From: Bactericera cockerelli
Lineage: Eukaryota; Arthropoda; Insecta; Hemiptera; Triozidae
Reading direction: 5' to 3'
Length of the DNA: 64,000 nt
Assembly: GCA_024516035.1 (NCBI GenBank)
Contig: CM044964.1
Location: 4,628,240-4,692,239, forward strand
Shown: positions 1-10,207 of the stretch, piece after piece
Numbering within the stretch: the stretch's first letter is position 1
Layout of the letters: each line of letters opens with the position of its first letter
The notes under the pieces: generated by a model
Seen by the model: the letters and a program-made list of their open reading frames with translations, nothing else
Told to the model about the DNA's origin: nothing
The model's database searches: none
Program-made: the position numbers and the translations under genes

Positions 1-115
1 CTTAACCACTAAGCTATTCAGTCTACAGTAGCTCCTGTTTTCTCGTAGTTACGAAATAAAAAAGGCTGTGAAACACTCATTTTTTAAAAAAGACTGTTTT
101 TTACATTTTTTACGT
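1..115 (+). repeat. SINE family E, 3' end
   Basis: The segment with 'gtagctcctg', 'cgaaataaaaaaggctgtg' and 'aaacactcat' followed by a T/A-rich tail matches the 3' ends of the fuller copies at 51040-51338 and 60187-60500. The first ~20 bases look like an inverted piece of the same family's tRNA-like head, so the copy is rearranged or cut by the window edge. Confidence 0.7.
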
Positions 116-119
116 AACG

Positions 120-285
120 TGGCTTTCAACTACAACTCACACGAAACTCACAAACCTGCTACCCACATTAATATCATCCAGCCTGGGTTAGGCCAGAATG
201 CCAGCATCTCGAGTCTTCACCTCGCTAGTCGTTGCTTAACTACGAGAACCGGCGCATTCAAAGCGCCCTCGACGCTGGCATAAAT
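120..285 (-). repeat. 5S-headed SINE (family F), partial
   Basis: On the minus strand it begins 'gccagcgtcga' and contains a diverged 5S-like head ('ggttctcgtagttaagcaac'), then the shared core 'acccaggctgg' and 'gtgggtagcaggtttgtgag'. Compare the complete copy at 46133-46394. Confidence 0.7.
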
Positions 286-351
286 ATTGTTGCTCACTGG
301 GATTTTTTAAATCGAGTGTAAGTTTGTTTCGCAAGATAACTCACCAGCCGA

Positions 352-545
352 CCTCCGTGGCTCAGTGGTTAAAAGCATTGGGTTGCTGACCCGGAGGTTG
401 CGGGTTCGAATCCTGGCCGGAGCCAAAAATTCTGACCGAGTTTCTCCGTTTCCGGAATGGCATGAATGTAAAGTTAAGTGGCCTGAAGTATTGCGAAAAA
501 GGTTTCGGGGCACAACTACCTTTTTAAAAAAAATATAATACATAC
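352..545 (+). repeat. tRNA-derived SINE (family B)
   Basis: The head has Pol III A-box-like 'tggctcagtggttaaaa' and B-box 'gggttcgaatcc'. The body ('ttctgaccgagtttctccg', 'ccggaatggcatgaatgta', 'ggggcacaactacctt') recurs at 61311-61425. The body and A-rich tail show it is a SINE, not a tRNA gene. Confidence 0.8.
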
Positions 546-603
546 ATTCTGTCAAATCAGTAGTGGGACTGTGTCTGTAATTCAAAAAGTACATGCCTAA
601 CTG

Positions 604-1130
604 TCAAAATTCTCCCTGGATCTGAATACACTTGCGCCATCGAATAATCCACTTATTAAAGCACTCCTTATAGGCACTTTTTGGGATAGCCATCAGTTCT
701 TTTCGCGAAATTTGTTTTATGTCCTCTATGGACTCAAAAAGACGCCCACAGAGGGTCAATTTAGAAGATTGCTGACTTGTTTGCATGTTAAACTCATACA
801 CCCATGTCTCACCACCTGTTATGATGCGTTTGATAAAAGATTCATCAGAATTAACTCTCTGAAGCATGTTTAGGGCAACTTGTTTTCGGGCATCTTTTTG
901 CAGAAAATTCAGGTCCTTCGGATCAAGCCGGGCCTTTTTCTTCATTTCCAAATTAATGGTCAAAATGTTACGTGCGGTCTCATGAGACATATTTAGAGTA
1001 TCTGCAATTTCATATAAACCTGTATTACGGTTTTTTAGAACCATTTCTTTAACTTTTTCGACTGTATCGTCTCTCTCTCTTTCTCTATTTCTTCTCCACC
1101 TCATTGTCTCCCAGTAGGGTCTACTTATTT
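604..1130 (-). pseudogene. Mariner transposase relic, internally deleted
   Basis: The reading frame resembles mariner/Mos1-type transposases. There is an N-terminal helix-turn-helix stretch (VEKVKEMVLKNRNTG, then EIADTLNMSHETARNIL), then the motif around the first catalytic Asp, then a jump to the C-terminal block (FESIEDIKQISRKELMAIP ... RWRKCIQ). The normal GDETWVY motif reads GGETWVY, so the first catalytic aspartate is lost. The region holding the other two catalytic acids, roughly 150 residues, is missing. The open frame continues upstream to 1281 but that part is SINE sequence. The copy cannot encode an active enzyme. Terminal repeats were not found. The family assignment rests on motif recall, not a search. 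Confidence 0.8.
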
Positions 1131-1263
1131 GACACAGTAGTACATATAACTCACCAGTATATACATATATAAATCCGACCTCAATAGCTTGATCGATAAG
1201 GCGAACTTGCAACCTGGAGGTCGGTGGTTCAAGTCCGGGTTTCAGCGTAAATTTAGTAAAGCG

Positions 1264-1909
1264 CACTGAGAAAAAAGACATCCTTGTTTGCTAGAAAGTT
1301 ATCCTTAAACGAGGATGGAATTGGGATTACTTTAAGAAAAGATTATTTGTCCTGGCACACTAAGACAACGATACAAGGATAAATGTTATATTGTACTAAT
1401 GAAGTGAGTAATATACTAGTTTAAGTATCTATCATCCTTATACAGGGTGGTCCAGAAAGTTTGCACCATAATGATAGGGGTAAAAAAAGAGACCATTTCC
1501 AATAAAAATATTCCCGGACATTTTCCATTATTTTTTGTCGTTTTCAAAATGGCGGCCAAAACTTTGACAGCCTAAATAAGCATTAAAACATTAAAAGGGT
1601 TAATTTAATTTATTTTAACTAGAATTTTATTCTCAATTCAAAAATGCAATCCGTTTTTTTTTAGGTGGTACAGAAAAAATTAAAAAAAAAAAAATCAAAA
1701 GCCAAACCAAAGTCGGAATATTTGAAAAACACACGTTTTGTACGCCATTTTGAAAACGACAAAAAATAATGGAAAATGTCCGGGAATATTTTTGTTGGAA
1801 ATGGTCTCTTTTATTACCCCTATCATTTTGGTGCAAACTTTCTGGACCACCCTGTATTTTAACATTTTTTCAAGGATGAATGTCCAGGATGATTTTTTTT
1901 TTCTCAGTG
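1264..1909. mobile_element. Non-autonomous CACTG-ended DNA transposon
   Basis: The ends are CACTGAGAAAAAA and its complement TTTTTTCTCAGTG. They are flanked by a 2-bp 'cg' duplication (1262-1263 and 1910-1911) inside a family A SINE. No transposase frame is visible. CACTG termini fit the CMC/EnSpm-like superfamilies, but assignment from termini alone is tentative. A second element (1443-1854) is nested in it. Confidence 0.65.
1443..1854. mobile_element. Foldback MITE (CAGGGTGGTCC ends, TA site)
   Basis: The left arm begins 'cagggtggtccagaaag' and the right arm ends with its complement. The arms are inverted copies of ~115 bp, with TA on both sides (1441-1442, 1855-1856). The TA target and termini indicate a mariner/Tc1-type MITE. 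The short open frames inside are not genes. Confidence 0.85.
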
Positions 1910-1973
1910 CGAGTTTGAGTAGTTGTGACATCACCAAAGTGATCAGCACAAATTAATATCATAACTAACTCAC

Positions 1974-2234
1974 CAGTATATCCGTGTTGTCGAAATAGTT
2001 CCGCCAGTAGGGGCGTATCTTGCGCTGGCCGCCAATGTCCCACACGTTCAGTTTGAACCCTTCGGACTGGACGCTCTTGATGTTGAACCCCTGGGTGGGC
2101 GTAATGTGGGCCACGTCCTCGGCGGCCAACTTCTTGAGCAGGGTGGTCTTCCCGGCGTTGTCAAGGCCGAGGAGGAGAATGCGGAGCTCCTTCTCCGGGG
2201 AGGAACGCAGTTTCTTGAGGATGGCTAGGAGACC
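1974..2234 (-). CDS. ARL3: ADP-ribosylation factor-like 3, internal exon
   Basis: This exon encodes 87 residues nearly identical to the N-terminal half of ARL3, a small Arf-family GTPase that regulates release of lipidated cargo, including to cilia. Visible motifs are the P-loop GLDNAGKT, the switch I region with [12 protein letters not shown], and switch [15 protein letters not shown]. It ends in NTDIL directly before the donor GTGAG. The acceptor is a pyrimidine-rich tract ending CCGCAG at 2235-2238, and the exon begins at the Gly-Leu-Leu that normally follows the initiator Met, so a very short first coding exon must lie at higher coordinates. Downstream exons with the remaining nucleotide-binding motifs lie outside the window. 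Two partial copies of the exon's 5' end follow at 2307-2566. Confidence 0.93.
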
Positions 2235-2261
2235 CTGCGGGGAGACAATGAGGGGGAGAAG

Positions 2262-2266
<5 letters not shown>

Positions 2267-2309
<43 letters not shown>

Positions 2310-2429
2310 GAGGAGAATGCGTAGCTCCTTCTCCGGGGAGGAACGCAGCTTCTTGAGGATTGCTAGGAGACCCTGGGGGGAGACATGAAGTGGAGAAGAA
2401 ATTGAGAGAGAGAGAGAGAGAGAAAGAAA

Positions 2430-2465
<36 letters not shown>

Positions 2466-2955
2466 GAGAATGCGTAGCTCCTTCTCCGGGGAGGAACGCA
2501 GTTTCTTGAGGATGGCTAGGAGACCCTGCGGGGAGACAATGAGGGGGAGAAGAAATTGAGAGAGAGAGAGAGCTAGTAAGATAGAGAAAGAAAGGGAGAG
2601 AGAGAGATAGAGAGAGAGAGAGAAAGAGAGAGAGAGAGTTAGAAAGATAGAGAAAGAAAGGGAGAGAGAGAGAGAGAGAGAGATAGAGAGATAGAGATAG
2701 AAAGAGAAGAGAGATGGAAAGAAAAAGAAAAAGAAGAAAGAGAGGGAGAGAGAGAAATAGAAAAAGGCAGAGAGAGAGAGAGAGCCAGACAGATAGAGAA
2801 AGAAAGAAAGAGAGAGAGAGATAGAGAGGGACAAAGAGAAATAGAAAGAGACAGAGAGAGAGAGAGAAAGGGAGAGAGAGAGAGAGAGAGAGATGGAAAG
2901 AAAGAAAGAGAGAAAAAGAAAAGAGAGAGAGAGAGAGAGAGAAATAGAAAGAGAC
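2267..2955. repeat. GA-rich microsatellite tract
   Basis: Long, imperfect (GA)n with AAAG and GATA interruptions surrounds the ARL3 exon copies. The long Leu/Ser-rich open frames on the opposite strand are composition artefacts. Confidence 0.9.
2307..2566 (-). pseudogene. Two tandem partial copies of the ARL3 exon
   Basis: Copies at ~2309-2405 and ~2461-2560 reproduce the first ~69 nt of the ARL3 exon (encoding [20 protein letters not shown]), its acceptor AG and ~35 bp of intron. Each breaks off into (GA)n where the true exon reads CTCCTC. The unit repeats about every 150 bp. The copies keep acceptor sites but have no way to continue the GTPase frame. Confidence 0.85.
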
Positions 2956-2957
2956 AG

Positions 2958-3050
2958 AGAATTGAATTGAATTGAATTTACATTTATTTGGTTTAAAGAT
3001 TTTTACAATAATAAGAAGCACCTAAGCTAAGTAGCGGAATTATAGACAAA
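2958..3050 (-). repeat. Non-LTR retrotransposon 3' end with (TTCAA)n tail
   Basis: On the minus strand, 'aaaccaaataaatgtaaatt' is followed by four ATTCA-type units. This looks like the polyadenylation region and short tandem tail of a 5'-truncated non-LTR element. No coding part remains. Confidence 0.45.
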
Positions 3051-3131
3051 AATAAGATATTGGGATATTAGAGATACGAAAAAGTCCTATAATTCTGCAG
3101 TACCCACTAAAATTGTGATATAGTAACATAA

Positions 3132-3345
3132 CCTGCACTGGTAGTCAAGTGGTTAATGCGCTAGTCTGGTAATTTAGGTAGCGTAGTTATCCGTTGGTTC
3201 GAATCCCACCCAGTGCATGAAGTTTTCCTCGTTCATTTCTGTTTTTGACCACTTATAATAATAAGACTCTGAGGGTTAGGTGGTAGAAAATGCTTTGAGC
3301 ATTAACCTCGCCTGGTCACTAAAGAGTGTTATTATTATTATTATT
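3132..3345 (+). repeat. tRNA-derived SINE (family C)
   Basis: The head is 'gcactggtagtcaagtgg' with B-box 'ggttcgaatccc', closed by 'agtgca'. The tail 'agactctgagggttaggtgg' and 'aacctcgcctggt' ends in (TTA)n. Other copies are at 12028-12505, 19404-19545 (minus) and 47600-47698. Confidence 0.8.
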
Positions 3346-3603
3346 TAAGAAACACATTATATTATATGTATGTTCATTTTAAAAACATAAATTGTTTTAT
3401 TGTGTTACAATTATTTTATTGTATTCTGTCAAATGTTTAGAGATCAATCTAAGATATATCATCGAGAGATTTTCATTTACCATCGCTAAATCCTTGACTG
3501 AATCCTTTTCTAGCATTCGTTCATACGACTGTTGGCGCTGAAACATCCTCCACAGTCCTCACAAGCTCTATTCTCTTCAGGGTGGGCTATGTTTCTACTT
3601 CAC

Positions 3604-3745
3604 CGACCTCAGTAGCTTGATCGATAAGGCGGCGGACTTGTAACCCGGAGGTCGGTGGTTCAAGTCCCGGGTTCAGCGCGGATTTAGTATAGCGAGTTTG
3701 AGTAGTTGTGATATCGCGAAAGTGATTAACACAGATATGATAACG
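3604..3745 (+). repeat. tRNA-derived SINE (family A), complete
   Basis: It has a complete tRNA-like head with A and B boxes and the family tail 'gagtttgagtagttgtgata' ... 'gattaacacagatatgataa'. It is the best plus-strand reference copy in the window. Confidence 0.85.
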
Positions 3746-4794
3746 TCCTTGGTAGTGGTGTATAAATAACTATGAAGTTGAAAAACACTACTTTAATATA
3801 ATAGAATATATGTAGATAGATAGCTTCTTCCTTTTTAAAGCTATTTGGCTATTTCAAAGAAAATCGTTTGTCGTGGTAGCTTTCTTTCCTTCTGGGTGAA
3901 TTCTTTTGCAACCATTGAATTTTCTATCGGGAAATCCAAAATACTAGCTTTATTTCCTTGAGGATAAGCTATTCGCAAGTAGGTTTACATTTTAACAGAG
4001 CTAAAAAACACTAACGACATAACGAGTTACGTACATAGGTAGCTATAAAATATTTTTTCAACATTCAGGATAAAAAAAAACACACGAAATGTTTATAATT
4101 TATAACTGAAAAAATAAAAATATTTTTTCTTTTTAATAACCTTACAGAGGAAACAACACTGTGACGATATCTAGAGTACTAATACCGAGCACAAATGTAA
4201 TTTCTTATGAATTTGTTGATTATTTTAAATATTAATTGTCATTGTTCTGACAGATATTGACCTTAGAATAGCACTGTGACGATTGATAGATAAGAAAGTC
4301 TGATACCTTAAAATCAAACTTAGTTTTTAATAAGGGTAGTTGTAATTTTATTTTAGTCTTTAATTCTAGATTTTTTTCTACGAATACACACCCGTCAATT
4401 AAATTTAAAAATTATAAAATCCCAAGTGAAAAAAATGTCAATGGATAAAAAAAGTTGGACTATCAGGAAAGTTTGTGTAGTTGAATTTAACGCAGCCGTG
4501 TATTTCAACTTCAAAAGAAAAAATTCAGGTGTTCTGCCACAGAAAAATATATTTGACACTAGCTGAACTTACCTACTTGAAGAAATTGGATATCCAAAGA
4601 GTCATTACAACTTTCGTGGTAAGTTCGGTACGCATGAGTCTAGACCACAAAAGAGGAGGGAGAGGGTAAGCATAGGGTGTGAACAAAGTTATTGTTCACC
4701 TATAAAAGCATTTTATTTCGAAAATTCTGGACAAATGATTTTAGGTGTTTTAGAAAAATGCGTTTCTGAACATATTTTTAACCCCTAGGCCATT
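3746..4794. other. AT-rich spacer
   Basis: I see no gene, terminal repeat or SINE body here. The short open frame at 4481-4669 has no recognisable content. Confidence 0.6.
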
Positions 4795-5075
4795 CAAGGC
4801 GGGGGTTTTACCCTCCATTCGCTGGAAACTTACAAACCAGCTACCCACATTAACCTCTCCCAGCCTGGGTTAGGTAGGGAATAGGTAGTATCACTGGGGT
4901 AAGAATTTAAATTGGTCATTCCTTTTTTTGTTTTTGTAAATTGATCATGTACCGTAAAATATACAGTACCTGACGGTATTATTATTATAAGTCTTAACCT
5001 CGCTGGAAGTTGCTTAACAACAGTGAAAGAATGAGAACTGGATTGGTCAACATTGACGCTGGCTTGACAAATGTT
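4795..5075 (-). repeat. 5S-headed SINE (family F), interrupted
   Basis: The core (4795-4920) and the 5S-like head (4990-5072, ending in 'gacgctggc' on the plus strand) are separated by ~65 bp of unrelated AT-rich sequence. Confidence 0.7.
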
Positions 5076-5131
5076 TAGTTTGACAAAGAAATATTCCTAC
5101 TTTCTATTTGTTTCGTAGTATGTCTCTTTCT

Positions 5132-5178
5132 TTGTATAGGCCGTTCTTCACACCTCGGCCCAGGTGTTTGATCTTTAG
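5132..5178. repeat. Short repeat shared with 24870-24916
   Basis: Both places contain 'tttctttgtatagg' then 'cgttcttcacacctcggcc' and 'aggtgtttgat', including a small palindrome. The parent element was not identified. Confidence 0.5.
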
Positions 5179-5209
5179 TGACATTTTCAATACATACTAG
5201 TCAGTAAGT

Positions 5210-5466
5210 TTATTAATATTTATTATGTCCATTTAGATATAAATGTCCATTTAGATATAGATGGACATTTAGATATAAATGGACATTATGTACCACATAC
5301 AAATAATTATTTTAAAAAAACCCCACTTAAAAAAAAAAAAAAAATTGAAACAATATAAATGTCTACAATAAAAATGAAAAAAGAATTGAAAATATATAAA
5401 AACATATTTCCTAACTAAAGGGCGGGGTTATTGCCTATGGCAATCTCTTCCACCCAACCCTTAGAG
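5210..5466 (-). repeat. Non-LTR 3' end (family of 19990-23575)
   Basis: On the minus strand it carries 'ggttgggtggaagagattgc' and 'ggcaataaccccgccctt', the same hairpin-containing 3' UTR as downstream of ORF2 at 23396-23445, then an A-rich tail. It is a 5'-truncated copy. Confidence 0.75.
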
Positions 5467-5753
5467 TCATTGTAAACACCGAAAGGTAAAAAAAAATAAA
5501 AACATTATTAATATAAATTTTAATAATGCTTGTTTCGAGGAATCCCATTCTATAATTTTCAGTTTTCAGTTTCGGGGCGAAAGACTAAATCCAGGTTCTG
5601 GATTTAGAAACTCTCTATAAATTGAGAAGTGTAGAGGAGGTAAGGGTTTTAAGGACCAAACTATAAAAAAGTGCTGTCCATATTTCATGTGGACTATGGA
5701 GCGCTCTTTGATTGAAGTATTAACATGGATAACTAAGAACCTATCTGACTCAC

Positions 5754-6043
5754 TAAAACAGTCATAGTGTTTACTCCGTGCATGTTATTTTTTTCTAGAA
5801 GTGCGAAGAGCGTAACCAGGGAAGTCAAAAGGGGCTCTTCCACTCTGACTCCCGAGAACAGGGCTAAGTTCTCGTGAAGTTCAATATGTTGAATGGGACC
5901 CACAACAACCCCCTCCCCCTGTAGCCATGGAATCAACAAGCCAGGTAATAGAAAATCCATACCTGGAGCCACTATACCACCTTCAAAGAATGTTGGATCT
6001 AAATGCCACAAGTCAAAGCGACCATCAAGATTTAGAGGAAGCA
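5754..6043 (-). CDS. Possible unidentified host exon
   Basis: An open frame of ~97 codons with ordinary protein-like composition (FDLWHLDPTFFEGG near the start, GEGVVVGPIQHIELHENL in the middle) ends at a good donor, A|GTGAGT, at 5753. Upstream there is an in-frame stop just before the frame and no clear acceptor AG in a suitable place, so the 5' boundary is unresolved and the exon may be decayed. The GVVVGPI segment faintly recalls the heavy-chain/alpha-amylase-like fold of SLC3A proteins, but I would not assign a function on that. It lies outside any recognised repeat. Confidence 0.35.
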
Positions 6044-7411
6044 AAAATCATTTAGAAATTGCCAAGTTCCATTTATTCTTTTCAAAAAAAATCTATAGCT
6101 TATGGAAACTTTAATGAATGAAATTGGTGAAACTGTTTTATAAAATTGTTAAAAATCTGGAACACGGAAATAAAAAAAAAACACAAGTTTAATCAATTCA
6201 TCTCTACAGGGTGGACCAAAAAAACGTTTACACCCGTTAATGGTAGATTACTGACGACATTTCCAGGCCGGATCTGCAATCCGTTTTTTTCGGATTCGCC
6301 TTCGTAACTGCACAAAGTGATTTTTTGCAACTTTCCGAAAAAGTCCGACTTTGGCTTATTTTTTAGGTCAGTACTTTTTTCCTGTTTAAGATGAGTTGAT
6401 TCTGAACAATTTTGCAGAAAGCCAACAAAATTTCGATGTTTCTAGCTACACTACTTTGTTTTTTACGATTTGGTTTGTCATATTTTTTTACACCTGAACA
6501 GAAAAAAACACCCAAAAAAACTTTTTTACTAAATAAAACACTCGACATTTGCCCGAACAAATTTTGGCACAGACATGGGCAAGTTTGATAAAAGTTGGCG
6601 GCCGCCCCGAGGATGCTAAAAAATAATTTTACGATTTTTTATCACGTGATCTTCTGGGAAAAATTATTAGATGTTTGCCAAAAACTCTTCAAAAATCCTA
6701 AGAGTTTTCTAGTTGTAGACTGTGTAAGGGCGTCTTGTGTTGTTTACAAAAATTGTTTACATTGCTTTTTTTGAATACCGCGGTCTCACATGCCTTCAAC
6801 AGCCAGTTTAGAAAATTCAAATGATAAATTTCGTGCCTCTCAGATTGTCAGTGGTGTTAGCTAGAAGTGGTAGTGCTAAGAGTGTTAGTCGCATGACCGA
6901 GGTTCAATTCTCGACGGTCAATATTATTTTAATTATCAAAAAAATCTGATTGAATATTTTATTCATACCTGTTGTAACACCAACAACTTATGGTTTTTTT
7001 GGGGGTAATACCATCTGTAAATTGAGTTCTATCAGATACTATAGGTATCACAATACACATAATTATTATTCATGTAAGCCCCTGAGAGACTGCCTTGATA
7101 ATGTAAGGATGGTTTTTCTTATGCTTCCCTACGAGAGAGAATAAAAACTAGCGAATTTTCCAAACGAAAATAGAGTTTATGAAATAAATCCAGGTAAATA
7201 TGTAGGTAGGTTCTTCTAACATAAACAATACTAATTAAATAACAAATATTTACCGATTGCCAACTCTTAATAGAAGTCTTGAAAAAAACAAGATTATATT
7301 TTGTAAAATTAATAAACTTTTGCAGTCTTTATTATGTTTTATACTATTTTGATATAAACAAAAAGGCATTTAAAAAATCATTTTGTGTTAGTATGTTCAA
7401 TGAGAAATGAT

Positions 7412-7520
7412 TAGACGCGCACGATTAGCTCAGTGGTAAGCTAGTCCACCCGGTCCGAACGCCAGAGCCAGCAAAAAATTCATGACTACAAAATAAAAAA
7501 GACTGTTGCCATTTTTTATT
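7412..7520 (+). repeat. SINE family E, internally deleted
   Basis: The head 'cgcacgattagctcagtggt' is joined almost directly to the family tail ('ctacaaaataaaaaagactg'). The middle ~200 bp is missing. It lies inside the long-TIR element. Confidence 0.65.
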
Positions 7521-7762
7521 TAGCCATAGTACACACTATGGATTCTCCTCAGACCAATTTTTGAAACCAATGGTGACTTTAGTACCTTAGTTCTACCCAA
7601 GAACTGTAGAGTGGAGTTATTAATAGCTTTGCAGAGATAGTAAATTTGTCCGTAATCCGCTGTTTTTGGCATTGTGATGCCACTGTGTTTTGATTAGTAA
7701 GCACTAATTGTGAACCAAGCCTTCTTACCTACGAGTTAATATTTCTCACATCCTCATTCTTG

Positions 7763-7763
7763 C

Positions 7764-7820
<57 letters not shown>

Positions 7821-7822
7821 CC
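7763..7822. repeat. (CT)n microsatellite
   Basis: An almost pure CT run with two TA interruptions lies inside the 6207-8806 element. Confidence 0.95.
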
Positions 7823-7844
7823 TCTTTCTCCCTTCTCAATTCCC

Positions 7845-8105
7845 TCAGAGGAGCTGTTGGAAGTGGCGTCCACCTTCCTGGATGCATAAGTTAAACCTCT
7901 TCATAATGTTCCGTTGAATGTTGCGGAAGATTCCAGGTTTTTCTGTCAGGTCATTGAATGCCAAAAGGATTCTTGCTACCAGATTCTGCTACTCTTGCGT
8001 CTCCACTGGTATTTCGTAAACTATGTTTTTCATGTGATTCCAAATGTTCCTGTTGGCAGCTCCATATGCTAAATGCATGTCTGCCATTTCAGCATCCGAA
8101 TAATA
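7845..8105 (-). pseudogene. Transposase relic (N- and C-terminal pieces fused)
   Basis: The minus strand reads ADMHLAYGAANRN, resembling the start of the DUF4817-type helix-turn-helix domain of arthropod mariner-like transposases. It runs directly into a C-terminal block, IWNHMKNIVYEIPVETQE, then a stop, then LVARILLAFNDL and RFNLCIQEGGRHFQQLL. The entire catalytic region between is absent. This fits the coding remnant of an internally deleted, non-autonomous derivative inside its own inverted repeats. Family assignment is by recognition of the terminal blocks only. Confidence 0.7.
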
Positions 8106-8808
8106 ATAGTTAAGTAACTTGTACTAAAAAAACTCAAGAAATTTAAAGATAATATTTCACAGAATGCAGAAAAATATGCTTGAAAACTATCATAGAGAAA
8201 CAAACAATCATTAATTTGACTGGCCTTTAATTAATTCCAAGGAAAATAATTATCAGACAAATAGCTAATTACTCTTTGAGTACAAGACGACCCTACACGG
8301 TCAACACTTTTAAGATTTTGAACATCATTTTTTAAGACTTACCTGGTTCGTTTTCCCAGAAGATCACGTGATAAAAAATCGTAAAATTATTTTTTAGCAT
8401 CCTTGGGTTGGCCGCCAACTTTTATCAAACTTGCCCATGTCTGTGCCAAAATTTGCTCGGGCAAATCTTGAGTGTTTCAAAGTGTAAAAAATTTACATGA
8501 GAATTTTTTTTCTATTCAGGTGTCAAAAAAGATGCCAAACCAAACCGTAAAAAACAAAGTAGTGTAGCTAGAAACATCGAAATTTTGTTGGCTTTCTGCA
8601 GAAATGTTCAAAATCAACTCATCTTAAACAGGAAAAAAGTTCTGACCTGAAGAATAAGCCAAAGTTGGACTTTTTCAGAAAGTTGCAAAAAATCTCTTTG
8701 TGCAGTTATAAAGGCGAATCCGAAAAAAACGGATTGCAGATCCGTCCCAGAAATGTCGTCAGTAATCTACCATTAACGGGTGTAAACGTTTTTTTGGTCC
8801 ACCCTGTA

Positions 8809-9584
8809 TATGCTTTTCGAGGTAATAACAGTACCTGTATCCATATTGGATAGTTTCTTATGGGACAAGTTCATTGCCTCACGAGTTCTCCATTGCTTAT
8901 TCCTCCATGGGTGATAAATCTAATATTGCTATTTAAATTTACATAAATATTAATATTATTGCCTAGCTAGAGTATTGACACTACACTGTGGTTGCCTAGC
9001 AACAAAGAAATACAAACATATCTTCAGTGACTCTTGTGGATTGGAAAGCTAGAGTAAGGGTGAGCGCAGAAGAGGTGCCTGTGGCATGCCTGGGATACAG
9101 GATGCCTAAAAATACATGGATGATTCAAAAATAATAATAGACACTAACTTATTATAGTGCCCGATCAAGACAAAAGAGTCCATTATTCCGACAGTTGTTT
9201 TGGGTCCATAATAATGTGATCAAATGCCTTAGTACAGTCGAACCTAGAGATTTAGATATTGTATTAGAGAACTCAAGGTCTACTATAAATAGGTTTTAGG
9301 TAATATATGTACATAAACACACAATAAATATATTCGCATCTGTAATTGCTTGTCTAGCCCTAAAAAGCTGGTAAGTGTTGATGTTGTATTTTTTTAAAAA
9401 AAAAAATAAATATAGCCAGTTCTCTATCACATACATATTAACAGAAAAACAAAAAAATATTTATTTTATACTTCTGCCATCGGAAAAAATAAATAAATAA
9501 CACGTGACGCATGAACCTGAAATTTTCTCCATTACATCCTGTTCTATTATATCCAGGTTCGATTATATGTAGGAAAAAGACACT
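8809..9584. other. AT-rich spacer with diverged SINE-D remnant
   Basis: No gene is seen. 9130-9215 holds a diverged minus-strand remnant of SINE family D ('gtgcccgatcaagac', 'tccattattcc'). 9230-9300 ('acagtcgaacctagagat') looks like a worn pogo-like terminus. Confidence 0.4.
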
Positions 9585-9588
9585 ATGG

Positions 9589-9719
9589 GCGAAATTAATA
9601 GACGTTTTTGTAATACCTCTGTGGCGCTAAGTCACGGATTGCGTACTGTGTAAGATATGGAAAATCGACACTTACCAACGACTCAAGTTATTGATGTTGT
9701 CTATTAATTCCACCCTATG
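9589..9719. mobile_element. Small MITE, copy 1
   Basis: It is bounded by 'gggcgaaattaatagac' and an inverted 'gtctattaattccaccct'. A second copy in opposite internal orientation is at 60509-60634. Length is ~131 bp. Confidence 0.75.
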
Positions 9720-9989
9720 TCTTGAAAGAAAAAGTTGTTTGTGAGAATATTGTAATTACAATGCATTTTTCATTGAATTTGTATATTGGGGACTTCCTGT
9801 ACATTGATAAATTGTTAAAAAAACGTTAGTAAAATATTAAGCCATTTATTTTTTATTATAACTCAAATCGTTGGTGCCCTTAGGGCCACATTCTGCAACA
9901 AGATTAAAGTTAAGCTAAGCTAGACACACCCTCAAGTTGGAGTCTCAACCAATCACAGCGCGCTAAAGCCCCAGTTGACGGATATTATT

Positions 9990-10167
9990 ATTATATAATT
10001 CTTTATTAGATATAAAAGGACATTATGTACATATAAATATAATATTTTAACAGTGAAATAAACAATATATACAATAAAAATGAAAAAGAATAGAAAATAT
10101 TTGAAAACATATGTCCTAACTAAAGGGCGGGGTTATTGCCTATGGCAATCTCTTCCACCCAACCCAA
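9990..10167 (-). repeat. Non-LTR 3' end inserted in a MITE
   Basis: It has the same 3' UTR hairpin as 23396-23445. An 'acggata' heptamer on both sides (about 9976 and 10166) looks like a target duplication in an older MITE-like sequence. Confidence 0.6.
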
Positions 10168-10207
10168 CGGATAGTGTTCACTTAAATTGAATCAAAGCCT
10201 TCTTTGA

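Larger units (their letters stand above)
1167..1960 (+). repeat. tRNA-derived SINE (family A), split by insertion
   Basis: The head at 1172-1263 (A-box-like 'tagcttgatcgataaggc', B-box 'ggttcaagtcc') continues into its family tail at 1912-1960 ('agtttgagtagttgtgac'). A 646-bp DNA transposon (1264-1909) sits between them. Uninterrupted copies are at 3604-3745 and 48908-49052. Confidence 0.8.
6207..8806 (-). mobile_element. Mariner-type transposon with ~460-bp inverted ends, defective
   Basis: The termini CAGGGTGGACC and GGTCCACCCTG are flanked by TA (6205-6206, 8807-8808). The first ~458 bp (6207-6664) recur inverted at 8349-8806 with scattered differences and small indels. The interior holds a transposase relic (7845-8105, minus), a CT microsatellite (7763-7822), a SINE fragment and a tRNA-like fragment at 6868-6925. 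It is non-autonomous. Confidence 0.85.

Noticed and set aside
1965..3021. Long Leu/Ser-rich open frames on the minus strand
   Set aside because: They are translations of GA microsatellite joined to the ARL3 exon. Only 1974-2234 is coding.
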